A stretch of 64,000 nt of DNA from Ectobius pallidus. Lineage: Eukaryota > Arthropoda > Insecta > Blattodea > Ectobiidae. The stretch's first letter is position 1; every line of letters starts with the position of its first letter. The notes under the pieces were generated by a model. That model did not search any database, was not told the DNA's origin, and worked only from the letters and a program-made list of their open reading frames with translations. Of the stretch, positions 43,431-54,253 are shown piece by piece. The position numbers were made by a program, and so were the translations under genes. The stretch lies in the NCBI GenBank assembly GCA_964059195.1, contig CAXKWD010000003.1, positions 18,954,606 to 19,018,605 of the forward strand. Reading direction: 5' to 3'.

Positions 43431-43745
43431 TTTACCAAATTCAAGATTCAATTATCTGCTTTCCTATTTAATGAATCGTATTATTCTGTAGATGAATATT
43501 TGTATTATTATATGAGTAATATTTTGTAGTTTCACCTTATTTTATTTTACTATTGAGTAATGTTGACTCAATTAGTCCGTATATTATTTTAAATACCTGT
43601 AATATGTACTTCAGTTATTTCTTCCTTTCTTTCATTCTTTCATTCTTTCTTTTTATATAGTATTGTATGTTTATTATGTAAAGTCTTTGACGAAGCCATG
43701 AATCTTGTATTCCTGAAGGTGAATAAATTGGATTGAATTGAATTG
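43431..43745 (+). mobile_element. LINE 3' end with (AATTG)n tail inserted in SINE A
   Basis: Flanked by aacat at 43426-43430 and 43746-43750. It ends gaataaattggattgaattg, a typical LINE 3' tail. No coding remains except possibly the first 30 bases. Confidence 0.7.
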
Positions 43746-43866
43746 AACATATAGGACGAGATACACCATTCACACACACACTCACTCTAAAAAAGGCGAG
43801 GATGGGATAAAGATGATAATGACGGCCAGATGATATCCGGGGACCACAAGGGCCTAAAATTACCCC
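43746..43866 (-). mobile_element. SINE family A, middle part (split copy)
   Basis: Continues the body (ataggacgagatacaccatt, gcgaggatgggataaagatg) and stops at aaattacccc. The tRNA-like head is missing. Confidence 0.8.
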
Positions 43867-44380
43867 AGTTCATTAGTGGACACGTAAGGCATCAACGTGC
43901 CGTGATTAATACGTCACATGCTGCCATTAAGCAGCATAAAAAAAACATTATTTTATACAACATAACTTGTTTGGAAATTGAAATAATATAAATGTCCATT
44001 GATTAAAAACACAATTTTAATTCGGTGCAAACCAGTTCTGCTGTTAGCTTACCTGAATTAAGTTAACTATTTCTTATATGCACCATTGGTAGCTCTGATC
44101 ACAACCTGGTAACTCGAATCGATTGATGGATGGTTGATTCATAGTATGTCATGATCTTGCAGCTGTTAGTTGTGTTTTTATGTAACAAACCACTGAATTA
44201 ATTGTTATTTGTATAATTCGTTAAATTTTTATTCATGGAGTAGTCTTAATAAATCCAACTCGAGCTTACGAGTTTTATCAGATATCGATAAACTCGTAAA
44301 CTCTAGTTATTTTACCTATGATAGGCCTAATCTTTTTGATATTGTCACAACCGCAAGAAGTTCTGAATTCCGAGTTGTCC
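43867..44380. other. no feature recognised
   Basis: Unassigned. The 76-codon frame at 44209 has no motif. Confidence 0.3.
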
Positions 44381-44627
44381 TATATCTGTTGGTTCTAAAA
44401 GGGCCAATGCCAATTTCTTGCATTATTGAGCTCGGCTAGCCTTCATCTTTCGTATACTTAAAGTGCCAATGTCTGTTGCTATTAATAGACATAATACAGA
44501 AACCTTAGAGGCCAATGTCGAAAGTTCTAAGCAAAAAAAATGTTACTTTTATAAAGACTTCAAAGTCAGTCATCTCAAAAGCAAGTTTTATGACATTGGC
44601 CCTTTTAGAACCAAGCCACAGATATTA
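44381..44627. mobile_element. short MITE with TGGTTCTAAAAGGGCC ends
   Basis: atatctgttggttctaaaag and ggccaatg on the left face cattggcccttttagaacca, then agccacagatat on the right. Inverted over about 30 bp. No coding. Confidence 0.75.
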
Positions 44628-45070
44628 TTTTAGAGAGACTGTAACGCTCATTGTGTCTTGAAATATTGATTTCTCTTCTCATAAGTATGTATACAATAAG
44701 AATACGTGAATAATGCTTACGGTTTATACACACTTAAAGGAAGTGAAGTTATATTGAACCGCTTCCGTCTTTGTGTGGAAACTTGCATAGTAAGCAAGGA
44801 CCTATTTAACATGCGCAAATCCCCACAAAATTGTTCTGTAACAACACTTCACAGCACTTTGAATACCAACAAGCAAGCAGACGAAACTCTACCGCAGTCT
44901 CCTTAATGTTGGGATTCTCTAGGCTATTTGAATACTCTTCTTCACGACCACGGCAAGGCATTAGATGAACATAATTTTTTATATCTGTTGCCGAAACTTT
45001 TTCTCAACTAATACAAAACCTAGAACAATGATTAGGGGATCAGTGGATATTATTTTTTACCAACTTATGA
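44628..45070. other. unassigned, Helitron-like scrap near 45000
   Basis: tttctcaactaatacaaaac and accaacttatgatat resemble the interior of the tandem Helitrons (23315-23410). Otherwise nothing. Confidence 0.35.
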
Positions 45071-45400
45071 TATAACTAGACCTGGGATTTTAGGCTCTAA
45101 AAAAATGTAGTTTTAGGCACCTAAAATAGGCTTTTAAAACAAGTAAATAGGTCTTTAAAAGAGAAAATAGGCACTTAAAATATGCTTTAAAAATGTGTAA
45201 ATAGACTGAAAATAGTCTTTAATACTACAATATGCTCTTAAACTGTAACGTGGTCTTTTTTTTAGTGTAGGAAACGTCGTATACCTATTCTTAACAGAAA
45301 TAATTGCAAAATTCAGATATAATTAAAAATACATTTATCAAAAACAGTTTTGGTTTAGGCCTATATGAAAAATTGACACAATATGGGACATACTGCTTAT
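45071..45400 (+). mobile_element. hAT family 1, left end only
   Basis: TAGACCTGGGATTTTAGGCT and the ataggcttttaaaac series match 22467-22790. The right end is missing. Confidence 0.75.
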
Positions 45401-45818
45401 AAAATTGAGAAAGTTTTATAAGCATATGTGAAGGAATATTTCATTAATTTAATGTTTATCTAAAATTATTAGGTAACTTAAATTTTAATATTAATGCAGA
45501 TGTTCATATTTTATAGCGAGTATTTGGAGCTGATGAAGCGAGCACACAGAGCAAATTCTTTAAAGATATAAGTTCATTAAATTAAACCTGTAAAACCAAA
45601 ATTGTTAAAAAGTGATTATGTGATTGAATTCATGTGATGTGTTTAAAAGTTTTAAATTGGGAAATTTATTTTTTGAAAATACTTTGTTTTATTAGGTCAT
45701 ATTTAGGGTTTCTGAGCCATATTTAGTCATTTTTAATGTCATATTTCCAGTAATATTTTCCACCTTTTTGGTCATAAACAGCCGAACTAGATACAAACAT
45801 CTATTCCGTGTATGAGTG
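45401..45818. other. unassigned; ggtcatattt motifs at 45690-45780
   Basis: The last 100 bp have ggtcatattta-like motifs typical of hAT subterminal DNA. No end was identified. Confidence 0.35.
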
Positions 45819-46067
45819 CAGAGGCGTAATGAGAGGGGGGTTTGGGGGTTTGAACCCCCCATTGATTAAAAAAAGGAAAATTATATAATTTTTTTAAGTC
45901 TCCTTATAAATTACTTAATACGAGTATAAAACGTGGGAAGCTTAAAACTCGTTATTGTGCATCTTGATTTTTAAAATTTTCCCCTCCGGTGGGTACGGAA
46001 TACCCCCCAGACCCCGCGGATGTTAGCCTATAACCCCCCCCATATGGTCGGCCTGGTTACGCCTATG
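45819..46067. mobile_element. hAT-type MITE, family 4, second copy (8-bp TSD tatgagtg)
   Basis: Ends CAGAGGCGTAATGAG and CTGGTTACGCCTATG. Exact repeat tatgagtg at 45811-45818 and 46068-46075. Inverted relative to 40173-40518. Confidence 0.9.
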
Positions 46068-46403
46068 TATGAGTGGATACATGATTGTAGCTTTTGCGTG
46101 GGTGTACATTACTGCATGACCGCAATGATTTGTGAAGAATATTTCTATCGACATCGTGAAATTCAATTTATATCAAATAGGAATTGGCCTTTGTGTGTTA
46201 TTCGCATAAAGCATGTCTGTTGCACACTGCAGTCTGTAGGCAAGTGCAAGCCCCAGGCGTCATTCATGATCATTCCCATGCCGTTCTCACTGTTCTATTG
46301 CTGCAATGGCCATTAATTACAACATTTCATGATGTAACCTATTTTCCCTAATTCTGCTGGAATTGCAAGGATGTAGCTTCCTTTATTTTCTATATTTTAT
46401 TTA
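46068..46403. other. no feature recognised
   Basis: A cysteine-rich frame overlaps (46020-46316) but starts inside the MITE. Not called. Confidence 0.3.
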
Positions 46404-46464
46404 CTAGCAGGTGTCCGCAGCTTCGACCACGATAATTAATTGGAAGATTAAAAATTAAGAGCAA

Positions 46465-47090
46465 AATAATTTTTATTTTATTTATTTATTTATATTTATA
46501 CAAAATATTTATACAAAACAAAACAAGACCACCCGAATGAGCAAGCGCTCGTGCTCGGGCACAGTTCAGCCATTTACATTACAACATACAAATTACAAAA
46601 TACATAAAGAAAATATAATTAAATAAAAACCTAAAAAATAATAATAATAAAGAAAGAACAGAAAAGTAAAAAGAAAAAAGGAAAAGTAGGAAAAGTAGTA
46701 AGAACAAAAATTGAAACCCAGAGTTATTACAAATAAAATCGTTCCTTAATTGTCTACTAAGTACAGAGTGAAGTAACTTTTGAACTATGAAATAAGATTT
46801 TTGATAAACTTATTGAATTTTTTGTTGTTCATATGTACTATTTCTGGATGTGACCTAATTATAGAGTTATAGAGCCTTGGACCATAAGAAATGCTATGTT
46901 TAGAGCCAGAAGAGGTGAAGTATTTTGGTTCTATTAAAGGCAATGTTTTATTTCTTCTAGTATTGTAGTTATGAGGATCCGATACATGTACGTTGCGGTA
47001 TTTTTGAAAGTATTTTAAAAGTGTGAGCTTATAAATTTGTTCTACAGTCATCACATTAAATTCAGGAAATATCAATTAAAACATATTTAT
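46465..47090 (-). mobile_element. 5'-truncated LINE with (AAAT)n tail
   Basis: The plus-strand (TTTA)n at about 46475-46500 is its tail. The 3' UTR has gagcaagcgctcgtgctcgg. The coding end is at 46785. Confidence 0.75.
46785..47085 (-). pseudogene. LINE reverse-transcriptase C-terminal fragment
   Basis: The open minus frame contains MTVEQIYKLTLLKYFQKY, then HNYNTRRNKTL, SYGPRLYNSI and ends KFNKFIKNLIS plus stop. HxYNTR and the GP.LYN blocks are typical landmarks of the C-terminus of CR1/Jockey-type reverse transcriptases. No catalytic core. Confidence 0.75.
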
Positions 47091-47345
47091 GAACAATTAG
47101 ACGCGAATCATTAATAAACTAAACGTTTAATAATTATAAAAAAACTGCTAAAAATCCGGCTTTGGAATGCATCATTCCACGATTAGAAAGATCCTCTATT
47201 GTTTATGACATTATGACATTAACTAAAATTAAAAGTCCGGCTTCGAAAAAAATTTGGCAACCCTTCAGTTCATCTAAGTTTAAATTTTCAGATCACTGCG
47301 TGCAGTAGATTTTGCTGGGCATCGCGCACAGACAAACACTTCCTA

Positions 47346-47499
47346 TTATTATTGTTATTATTATTATTATTATAGATATTATTTCCCCCTGGTGTTGTTA
47401 AGGTCTTAAGGCTTAAGCCTTAGCATGAGAAATATTCTTCTGTGGAATAATGGCTCATGCATTTAATGTCAATATCACGAGGAAATCGTAAAAATTGTA
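47346..47499. other. (TTA)n tract and unassigned spacer
   Basis: Short TTA microsatellite at 47347-47372, then unassigned. Confidence 0.4.
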
Positions 47500-47830
47500 A
47501 AATATCGTTAAGTGGGATTTTAAGGCAAATACCTATTTTGTTCCTTATGAAATAACATGAAAAATTTTAAATATGTTGACATTTCATGATAAATCACATA
47601 TATTTATAGTTTTTATAGTGCCCTAAAATGGCTATTTGGTCCTTTGGAGCATATTTTACTATTTTAGTGCCTAAAACGCCTATTCTGTACATTTAAAATG
47701 AAATTCAGCTCCTGTAACTTTTACAATCATTTAATGGACATCCCTGAATGAAGAGCAGAACAGCAGAGGGTGGGTATTTCACAGAAACTTGATTTTTCTA
47801 AACAATTTTTTCCAAAGGAATGCTGACAGA
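47500..47830 (-). mobile_element. hAT family 1, right end, inverted
   Basis: gtgggattttaaggcaaata and the aaatggctatttgg series are the reverse complement of 25650-25965. The outermost bases of the terminus are mutated. Confidence 0.7.
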
Positions 47831-48464
47831 CGGGAGAGTATAGTGGCCTAAAACTCAATAGTTTCTGAAATATGACCTATTAACTCCATCTGGCACTTTA
47901 TTATATAATTTTACCTGATTTTATTATTTTTATCGTTTGTCATCTTCTTGGTTCTAGCTATAAACTTTCTTTTTAAATTGGTAGCTAGAGTTCTTAAGTA
48001 TATGGACCTGTCATAATAATATGTCAATAGCAGTATGTGACACTACGTTTGACAAAATCGATCGCATAGAGTAGAGTCTATATAATGCACTTACCTGAGA
48101 GAATGAGGAATACCTTTTTTCTGCATGATAGCCCTTTTAAATAATGCAATAGAACTCTATGCGAGTGGACAGTGTCATTCAGTTGTCACTAGTTCCCATG
48201 GAAACTTCCACGAAATATGCATTATTCAACATGCATGGCCAACCTTCACTTATGGTTTGAATAATAAAATTAATATAAGTTGTCTCATTTTTCATTTGTC
48301 ATTTGTTAAAATGGAAATCATTTCATACTGCTAGATTTAGTGCAACAAACATAATAAACAGTCCAACTTATAATCGATGTCTAACTTTTACTCTAGGATT
48401 GTGCACAACTGAAAAAAAAAATGTTTGTAATAAACCGCGCGTTCATTATTTCATCTGCATGGAC
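47831..48464. other. no gene called
   Basis: On the minus strand near 48100-48130 a frame reads IMQKKGIPHSL, which could be a transposase scrap. Too short to assign. Confidence 0.3.
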
Positions 48465-48605
48465 TCTTGGTTAGCATCGTTGGCCATGGATCCGAAGGTT
48501 GTGGATTCGATCTTCTGTGCCTACTCGGATTTTCGTGAACTAAGAGGGTCTGGAACGGAATGCACTTATCCTCTTCAAATTGAGGAACTACTTGATTATA
48601 GCTCT
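48465..48605 (+). mobile_element. SINE family E, plus strand, 3'-truncated
   Basis: cttggttagcatcgttggcc (A box), gttgtggattcgatctt (B box, decayed) and cttcaaattgaggaactact match the reverse complement of 37280-37572. Confidence 0.7.
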
Positions 48606-48689
48606 CCAAATTAACAAATCCTCCGATAGAGCGCAGGTGCGTACTTGTATGGGCGAAGAGTCATTCCTGGGCTGATAAAGCCGCCTATA

Positions 48690-48775
48690 AAAACCAATTC
48701 AAACTCTTCCTCGATTTTTAAAAAAAATGAAGTCACCACTCTTGTATCACATTATAGTATAGTACACCTCTAATA
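48690..48775. repeat. dispersed repeat shared with 36572-36640
   Basis: caattcaaactcttcctcga and acttgtatcac-like text in inverted order relative to 36572-36640. Confidence 0.4.
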
Positions 48776-48799
48776 CCAAAAGAATATGTTGTTACCGAA

Positions 48800-49095
48800 C
48801 TAGTTTGACGAGATGGTAACATCTTGGACTTACATTCTGGAGGTTTCATGGTATTCCCAGTCATAAAGGCAAATGCCGAATTGGATATTTACATACCATG
48901 AATCATCTTCACTGTTTCATCTTGTATCATATCGATTTAAATGAATATCAGTTGAAATTTACTCTATAAAATACACCAACAATAGAAATAATTGACAAGC
49001 AATAGTTCCACGGCCTACCCTACTGTAGAGACTCAAATCCCAAACTCTTGATGTAGCCTCGTAGCTAAAAGGAATATAAATACAGCGAATTAAAA
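48800..49095 (+). mobile_element. SINE family C, near complete
   Basis: gacgagatggtaacatcttg (A-box region), then aatgccgaattggatattta and acaatagaaataattgacaa. Ends aatacagcgaatt. Confidence 0.8.
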
Positions 49096-49284
49096 ATTAA
49101 AAGTAAAGCAGGTACCAATAAACAGAGGAAGTATTTTTATGCACTAAAATTCGATGTCCTTTTTCTGTAGGTAAGTTCACGAGTGACTTCGAAATCTTCG
49201 AAGAATTCACGAGTGTTTTTTTAATTTTATATCTGAATTTACACCGAATACATTATTTGAGAAATATCAACAAATTACCTCAAT

Positions 49285-49500
49285 TAAAAAAGATGTTGAA
49301 TTGGATATTTACATACCATGAATCATCCTCACCATTTCATTCTGCATCATATCCATTTAAATTAATATCAGTTGAAATTTACTCCATAAAATACACCAAC
49401 AATGGAAGACAGTTGACAAGCAATAGTTCCATGGTCTACCCTACAAATGCCGAACTCCTGAAACTAAAAGCTAAAAGGAATATAAACACAGCTGAAATAA
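49285..49500 (+). mobile_element. SINE family C, 5'-truncated
   Basis: Begins ttgaattggatatttacata and runs to aaacacagctgaaat. Lies 190 bp after the previous copy in the same orientation. Confidence 0.75.
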
Positions 49501-49959
49501 CAGAAAAATTGCTTGAAATGGGATACAATATCACATTAAGAAGGTGCCAGTTTTAAGTTTGAATTGGTTCGGTTTGAGTGTTTAACGGAAAAGTTTGCAC
49601 ACGGCATTTCTCAGTATAGGATTACTCAAGAGCTGTGGCTTGCGTGTGGTACTTCTATCCGATTCCGATCTTATTATAAAGCTCCTTGCCAGTAATATAA
49701 AACCCTTTCATGACCAACTCTAATTTACTATGCGATGAAGCTTTTTATTTAGGACTAAGCGGCCGGGAGTAGCCTACTTTAACTACAGGAACTGGTCAGA
49801 CTGAAATAAAAGTTATCAGGACAACGCGAAACATAAGTTCATATCTTATTCTCTCTATCTCTCACTCTCTCAATTTCACGCTCTCTGTGCCTCTCTCCTT
49901 GACCTTTTCCTTCTCACTCGGTGACTTAGCTTAATTCAGCAAATAAAATCAGCTTGTTA
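49501..49959. other. no feature recognised
   Basis: CT-rich patch near 49850-49915. Otherwise unassigned. Confidence 0.3.
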
Positions 49960-50690
49960 AGTGCCAGAATGGTACTTTCTGAGATTGTGTGGGGGACGGG
50001 AAATATCTGTCCGTCTGTCCGTCCGTGCGTCTGATTGCGCAGTAACTTAAATACGCTTTATCGGATTTTAATGAAACTTGGTATACACGTTTATAATGAC
50101 CATGGGAAGAAGCCTACTGATATTGGACCAAATCGGTTGACTGGTACCGGAATAATGCCCAATTTAGTGCCTATTTTATGGTAATATATTAGAAAGCATT
50201 TATCATATGCAAATCAGTTCTTATGGCAACATATTGCTTTACAGTGCTCATATACGGCTGTATCTGTATCTATATCTGGTACCCTATGATCCCCAGGTGG
50301 GGCGAAGGGGCCTCCAATGGAGGTTTCATTACCTATACTAATTTTGATATGCTTATTTTCCGAGAGAGGGTAGAGGGACAGGTGGTAAGCCCATCGCCTC
50401 GCAACCCCCCTCTGAAAACTAAGTATTTCTTGGACGTGAAAGGGCCGAGAAATCTTGTCCAGAGGCTCTAATTTAGGCTTGGAGTTCTTTTACGTAAATC
50501 TACGACACGGGACCCCCAGCTTAAAGTCCCTCCCGGAGGACTCCGTGCCCAGGATTTTTACGTCCTGAAAAATCCATCGACCGCGGCCGGGTTTGATCCC
50601 GCGCCCTGCGGATCTAGAGGCGGGCACGCTACCTCTAGACCACCGCGGCCATATACGGCTGTAGAAGTTGCAATTGGTCTTATTTGGGTC
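49960..50690 (+). mobile_element. AGTGCCAGAATG-family element, hosting SINE B
   Basis: Starts agtgccagaatggtactttc. Colinear with 22066-22440 through acagtgctcatatacgg, where the SINE is inserted, and continues gaagttgcaattgg after it. Confidence 0.75.
50263..50649 (-). mobile_element. SINE family B, full length, reverse, 14-bp TSD
   Basis: Exact direct repeat catatacggctgta at 50249-50262 and 50650-50663. The (GATACA)n tail (plus-strand tgtatctgtatc) is at the left and the tRNA-like head (B box complement gggtttgatcccgcg) at the right. The 82-codon plus frame at 50223 is not coding. Confidence 0.93.
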
Positions 50691-51151
50691 ATATTTAGCT
50701 ACTTTAAAGCATTATTGTCTAGTATATTTCTGACTTCTTTTTAGGTAATAAACACCCGGGCTCTGCAATAAAAACAGTGATAGCAACTGTCTTACTACTT
50801 GTCAATACGACTCACGATATACGAACGAAAATGGTGTGCGCCAATCCCTGCGGACTCTTTCTGGGCTGTTACCACACTTTTTTGTTACAACATGCTCCAT
50901 TACAATAATAGGCCTATGTAATACTACATGCACTAAAAATTAATATACGATGTTTTTAATACATAGGCCTAAATTAAAACAAAGGAACCAAGTTTCTTTG
51001 TACATATTTTCCATTATGTATATTATGTCTTCAATAAGTCGAAATTCATTTTATTCGTGAATTTTTTGAATTCTTTAACGTATTTTTTCATAAGTTCGTG
51101 ATTATTTAGGGGCCAATGTCCTCCAGATTTAAGTACATAGTTTCGGAGTTA
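50691..51151. other. unassigned, hAT-like scrap at 50685-50765
   Basis: gggtcatatttagctacttt and aacacccgggctctgcaat look like a hAT terminus (compare gggccctg ends at 13419). No partner end. Confidence 0.35.
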
Positions 51152-52209
51152 GGTTCTTTTCACACCTGGGTCACTTGTGACTGTCACCGCTAGTATTGCC
51201 AATAGTTACTACATGAAAAAACAATTTGTAATAGCTTTTGACATCCCAAATGACAGGCTGACATTCCACCTCACTTAAAAAATCTTCAGTATTAATCAAA
51301 TCTAAACACATGGATGGATAACTAGTTTCGCTGAGCTCGACTATACAACTGAATTATGTATCTACTCTTATACAATTCAACGGCCCTAAATAGCGTGCTT
51401 GCTCGCTCGCCCGCTTCGTGAGACATCGGGTATACTCGGCGATGTTCGTCTCTCGCAGTGTAAACTTTCATGACGACTACAAAATTAGGAAAACTGTTTC
51501 TTTATTATATAAGGCCTAAGTGAAATGAACACAATGAACAAATATTCTAATTTTATTTTTACTTACAATTTTCATACCTCTGAACCACAAACATTTTTAA
51601 TACACTGCCAGTGTAAATTTCTTTAAAATCCTGGAGTCAATGAATAATGGCGGGTGAAGCCGCGGGCTTCAGCTTTAATATATTGATAGTTTAATCCTCG
51701 AAGTATCGCGGACAGAAAAAATCCAAATCAATCACTCCTTCCCTTGAAAAATTATATGATTTCTGAAAATTACACTGAATTTATCAAATAAAATTCACAT
51801 CATATTCATCTGTCAACAAACAGTTGAGAAACGATACGTATTATCCACCGCCGTATCGAGAATTACTCACGAGAATTATACAGTTTAGAAGGCAGTGGTT
51901 CACAGGTATCTTTGGAACTGCATAATCGAATCTGTGATCGTTTTCCCAGGTGGCGATTTCTAATCGTGGAATGTACTCTTGAAGCCGGAATTTTAGCTGT
52001 TTCATTAATTATTAATGGTTTAGTTTATGAATGATTCGCGTGCAAGTGTTAATAAATATACTGCTTTAATAATTATTATACTATTAATTTTTAATTTTTC
52101 AATTAATTATCGCGGGCGAAGCCGCGGGCACGTCCTAGTATTATACAATTTGCATTGTTGGCAATCATAAATGCTGAGACCGTCACAAGTGACCCGTGTG
52201 AAAAGAGCC
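51152..52209. mobile_element. TTA-flanked inverted-end element hosting a Helitron
   Basis: Left end ggttcttttcacacctgggt, then cacttgtgac. Right end gtcacaagtgacccgtgtga, then aaagagcc. TTA at 51149-51151 and 52210-52212. Without the Helitron the element is about 280 bp. PIF/Harbinger-like by TSD only. Confidence 0.75.
51361..52138 (+). mobile_element. Helitron, full length, plus strand
   Basis: 5' TCTACTCTTATACAATTC, 3' hairpin CGCGGGCGAAGCCGCGGG, then CTAG at 52135-52138, A on the left and T on the right. An internal second 3'-end-like hairpin (ggcgggtgaagccgcgggct at 51649-51668) precedes a second half similar to other Helitron 3' regions. Non-autonomous, with no Rep/helicase frame. Confidence 0.92.
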
Positions 52210-52425
52210 TTATTGTCTCTAGGCTTTTAACATTTCGCAATCCCATAGTCGACTGTTTGAATACCTTTACAAATATATGTTGGAACATCTTTAATTTTGA
52301 ATCTCTTTAGGTAGACGCCAAAAACACTTGTCGGAAGGAAGAAAGAAAGAAAGAAAGAAAGAGAACGTAGATTTCCTGCTATGATTTCCAACAATGTTAC
52401 TTATCATTCAAAACCTCATTCAAAA
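52210..52425. other. short spacer with (GAAA)n
   Basis: Purine tetranucleotide run at 52338-52362. Otherwise nothing. Confidence 0.4.
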
Positions 52426-52815
52426 CAGGGTTCCCATACGTACGACTATAGTCGTACACATACGACTATTTCATAGATTTGTACGACGTGCGACGCAGTC
52501 ATGAGTCGTACGCCTATTTGTACGGCTATTTTTAACATAGCGTTATATATTTTTTAAATGAATCTACTGAAGAGTTTTAAATGTTGATATGTATCCAGCT
52601 TTTGTTTTTTCATGACTTTTGTTGTAAAAATGTTGCTAAAATCATTATGATTGGAAATAATTACAATAATTGCAACTACTGTTTATTAAATTTATTGTAT
52701 TTAATCGAATTTAGCTCGGAAGATAATAATTAAGCATGCCTAATCATTTACAAATAAGATGATTTATTAACAATTGCATGACATGTGTAAGGTGTATAAT
52801 AAAGATTATTATTTA

Positions 52816-52864
<49 letters not shown>

Positions 52865-52976
52865 GCAATACGTTCATTACACTGAAAAATCACAAAGTAT
52901 ACGACAGCTTTAACTAGCATACAACTATTTTCGGATATTGGTACGACTGTTCTAAGTTTCTGATCTGGCAACCCTG
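52426..52976. mobile_element. hAT-type MITE, family 5 (8-bp TSD attcaaaa)
   Basis: Ends CAGGGTTCCCATACG and GATCTGGCAACCCTG. Exact repeat attcaaaa at 52418-52425 and 52977-52984. Contains gtacgac repeats and a (TTA)n run at 52806-52862. Confidence 0.9.
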
Positions 52977-53249
52977 ATTCAAAACCTCATAGCTCAACGA
53001 CCACGTGTAGCAAAAACATGATATTTTTATACATGGGTTTTTAGTAGTGGCAACTATTTTATTTCTCCACATATAGCATTCGTATATGGTTCTAACTTTC
53101 ATAGGCCTTCGAACTAATCACCACCATTGCATACAACACGTTCTCAGCGATGCGGAAGTTTTTGGACCCCGTTGGCACTGCCTAATCTATTGATGCCTGT
53201 AAAAAAATGATTGGAATGGTGTGATCTTATAACATAACGTTCCTCCAAG

Positions 53250-53370
53250 CCAGAACGTCATTGCTGAGTACTACTGCTCGTTTCTGCAAAAAATCTGCGA
53301 GCAGTTCTAAAAAGAAAATGGCGACACTTCGTGGACAGCCCACCTGGCATGGCCAATAAGCAAAGATGGA
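53250..53370 (+). pseudogene. mariner transposase, central fragment
   Basis: The frame NVIAEYYCSFLQKICEQF matches the (T)IN(S).YY..FL..L block of mariner transposases located just upstream of the second catalytic Asp. It is followed by stops. Confidence 0.65.
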
Positions 53371-53394
53371 ATTTTCAGAACACACAAAAGAAGC

Positions 53395-53911
53395 TTTTTA
53401 GGATTTGTGAATAAATTAAATATTCAAGAACTAAGCGAAACCGTTTAGGGAAGTGTAAATATAAATATAAGAGTAAATGGTAGTAGTAACATAAAATATG
53501 TAACAATTAAGGCATTATTAAAGTAGTATATTACGAAGTGCTAACCGAAGATAATGATAAAATAGTAAGATAGTATTAATTAACGTAAAATCACAACAAT
53601 AAATAAAATGAACAGTTTAGAGTAGTAATAAGCAATGTAATATTATATTAGCTGAATTGTAAATAGTAAATTCTAGATGATTAAAAAAAAAATTAGAGTA
53701 GTAATAATTAAAATGAACAGTTTTGAGTAGTAATACGTGGTATAATAGGGTATAAGTTGAAATGTAAATAGTAAATTGTAATCTATTAATAGGAAAACAA
53801 GTGTAAATAATGTAAACAGTGCATGTAGTATTACGACTGTAATGAGACATGCTGCCAATAAATTAAAAAAAAATAAAAAAAAATAAATAAATAAATAAAT
53901 AAAAAAAAACG
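53395..53911 (+). mobile_element. poly(A)-tailed retro-insertion in the mariner element
   Basis: It separates the central fragment from NARAHRVGVV at 53912. It ends in A-rich and (AAAT)n sequence. AT-rich and non-coding. The left edge is approximate and no TSD is clear. Confidence 0.55.
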
Positions 53912-54179
53912 CTAGGGCTCATAGGGTAGGAGTTGTGTCTGAACTGTTCAATCATTGGGGCTGGGAGGTGCTCTATCACCCTCCGTACTCTCAAGATTTA
54001 AGTCCCTGCGACTTTGATCTATTTCTGATCCAATTCGTATTGGTGAATATGTTTTACAGGCAACTGACCAATCTCTTCGCACCATCAACAGATCAGGCAG
54101 TACCGACGGGATCCAAAGACTTCCGCATCGCTGGGAACATGTTGTACGCAATGGTGATGATTACATTGAAGTCCTATAA
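53912..54179 (+). pseudogene. mariner transposase, C-terminal third, frameshifted
   Basis: The frame starts NARAHRVGVVSELFNHWGWE (the D of DNARAH is lost at the insertion) and continues VLYHPPYSQDLSPCDFDLF, which carries the third catalytic D of the mariner DD34D motif. A frameshift near 54035 leads to GIQRLPHRWEHVVRNGDDY and a stop at 54177-54179. This identifies a mariner element of the mauritiana-like type. It is inactive. Confidence 0.85.
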
Positions 54180-54253
54180 GAGTTAGGATCATGTACGTGT
54201 ACTTTATATGGAGAAATAAAATAGTTGCCACTACTAAAAAGTCAACCCTTGTA

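Larger units (their letters stand above)
46404..47345 (-). mobile_element. Helitron, minus strand, split by a LINE
   Basis: The 3' end is CTAG at 46407-46404 after a decayed hairpin (gtccgcagcttcgaccacg). The 5' side (47100-47345) matches the Helitron at 21036-21493 (ctgggcatcgcgcac; ttcagatcactgcgtgcag). The LINE at 46465-47090 separates the halves. Confidence 0.7.
53032..54251 (+). mobile_element. foldback mariner-type element (TA TSD) with poly(A) insertion
   Basis: Ends CATGGGTTTTTAGTAGTGGC and CACTACTAAAAAGTCAACCC then TTG, with TA at 53030-53031 and 54252-54253. The left 170 bp are an inverted copy of the transposase 3' end plus terminus present at 54085-54251. Between lie transposase pieces split by a poly(A)-tailed insertion (about 53395-53911). 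Confidence 0.8.

Noticed and set aside
43087..43451. Long frames of poly-Ile, poly-Tyr and poly-Asn on both strands
   Set aside because: They are translations of a (TAA)n microsatellite.
46020..46316. Cysteine-rich 98-codon frame resembling a secreted peptide
   Set aside because: The start lies inside a hAT MITE, there is no signal peptide, and the cysteine spacing matches no family I know.
48089..48110. CTCTCAG|GTAAGT on the minus strand as an exon end or recursive splice site
   Set aside because: The sequence upstream on the minus strand looks like a transposase scrap (MQKKGIPHSL) and no minus-strand gene is supported here.
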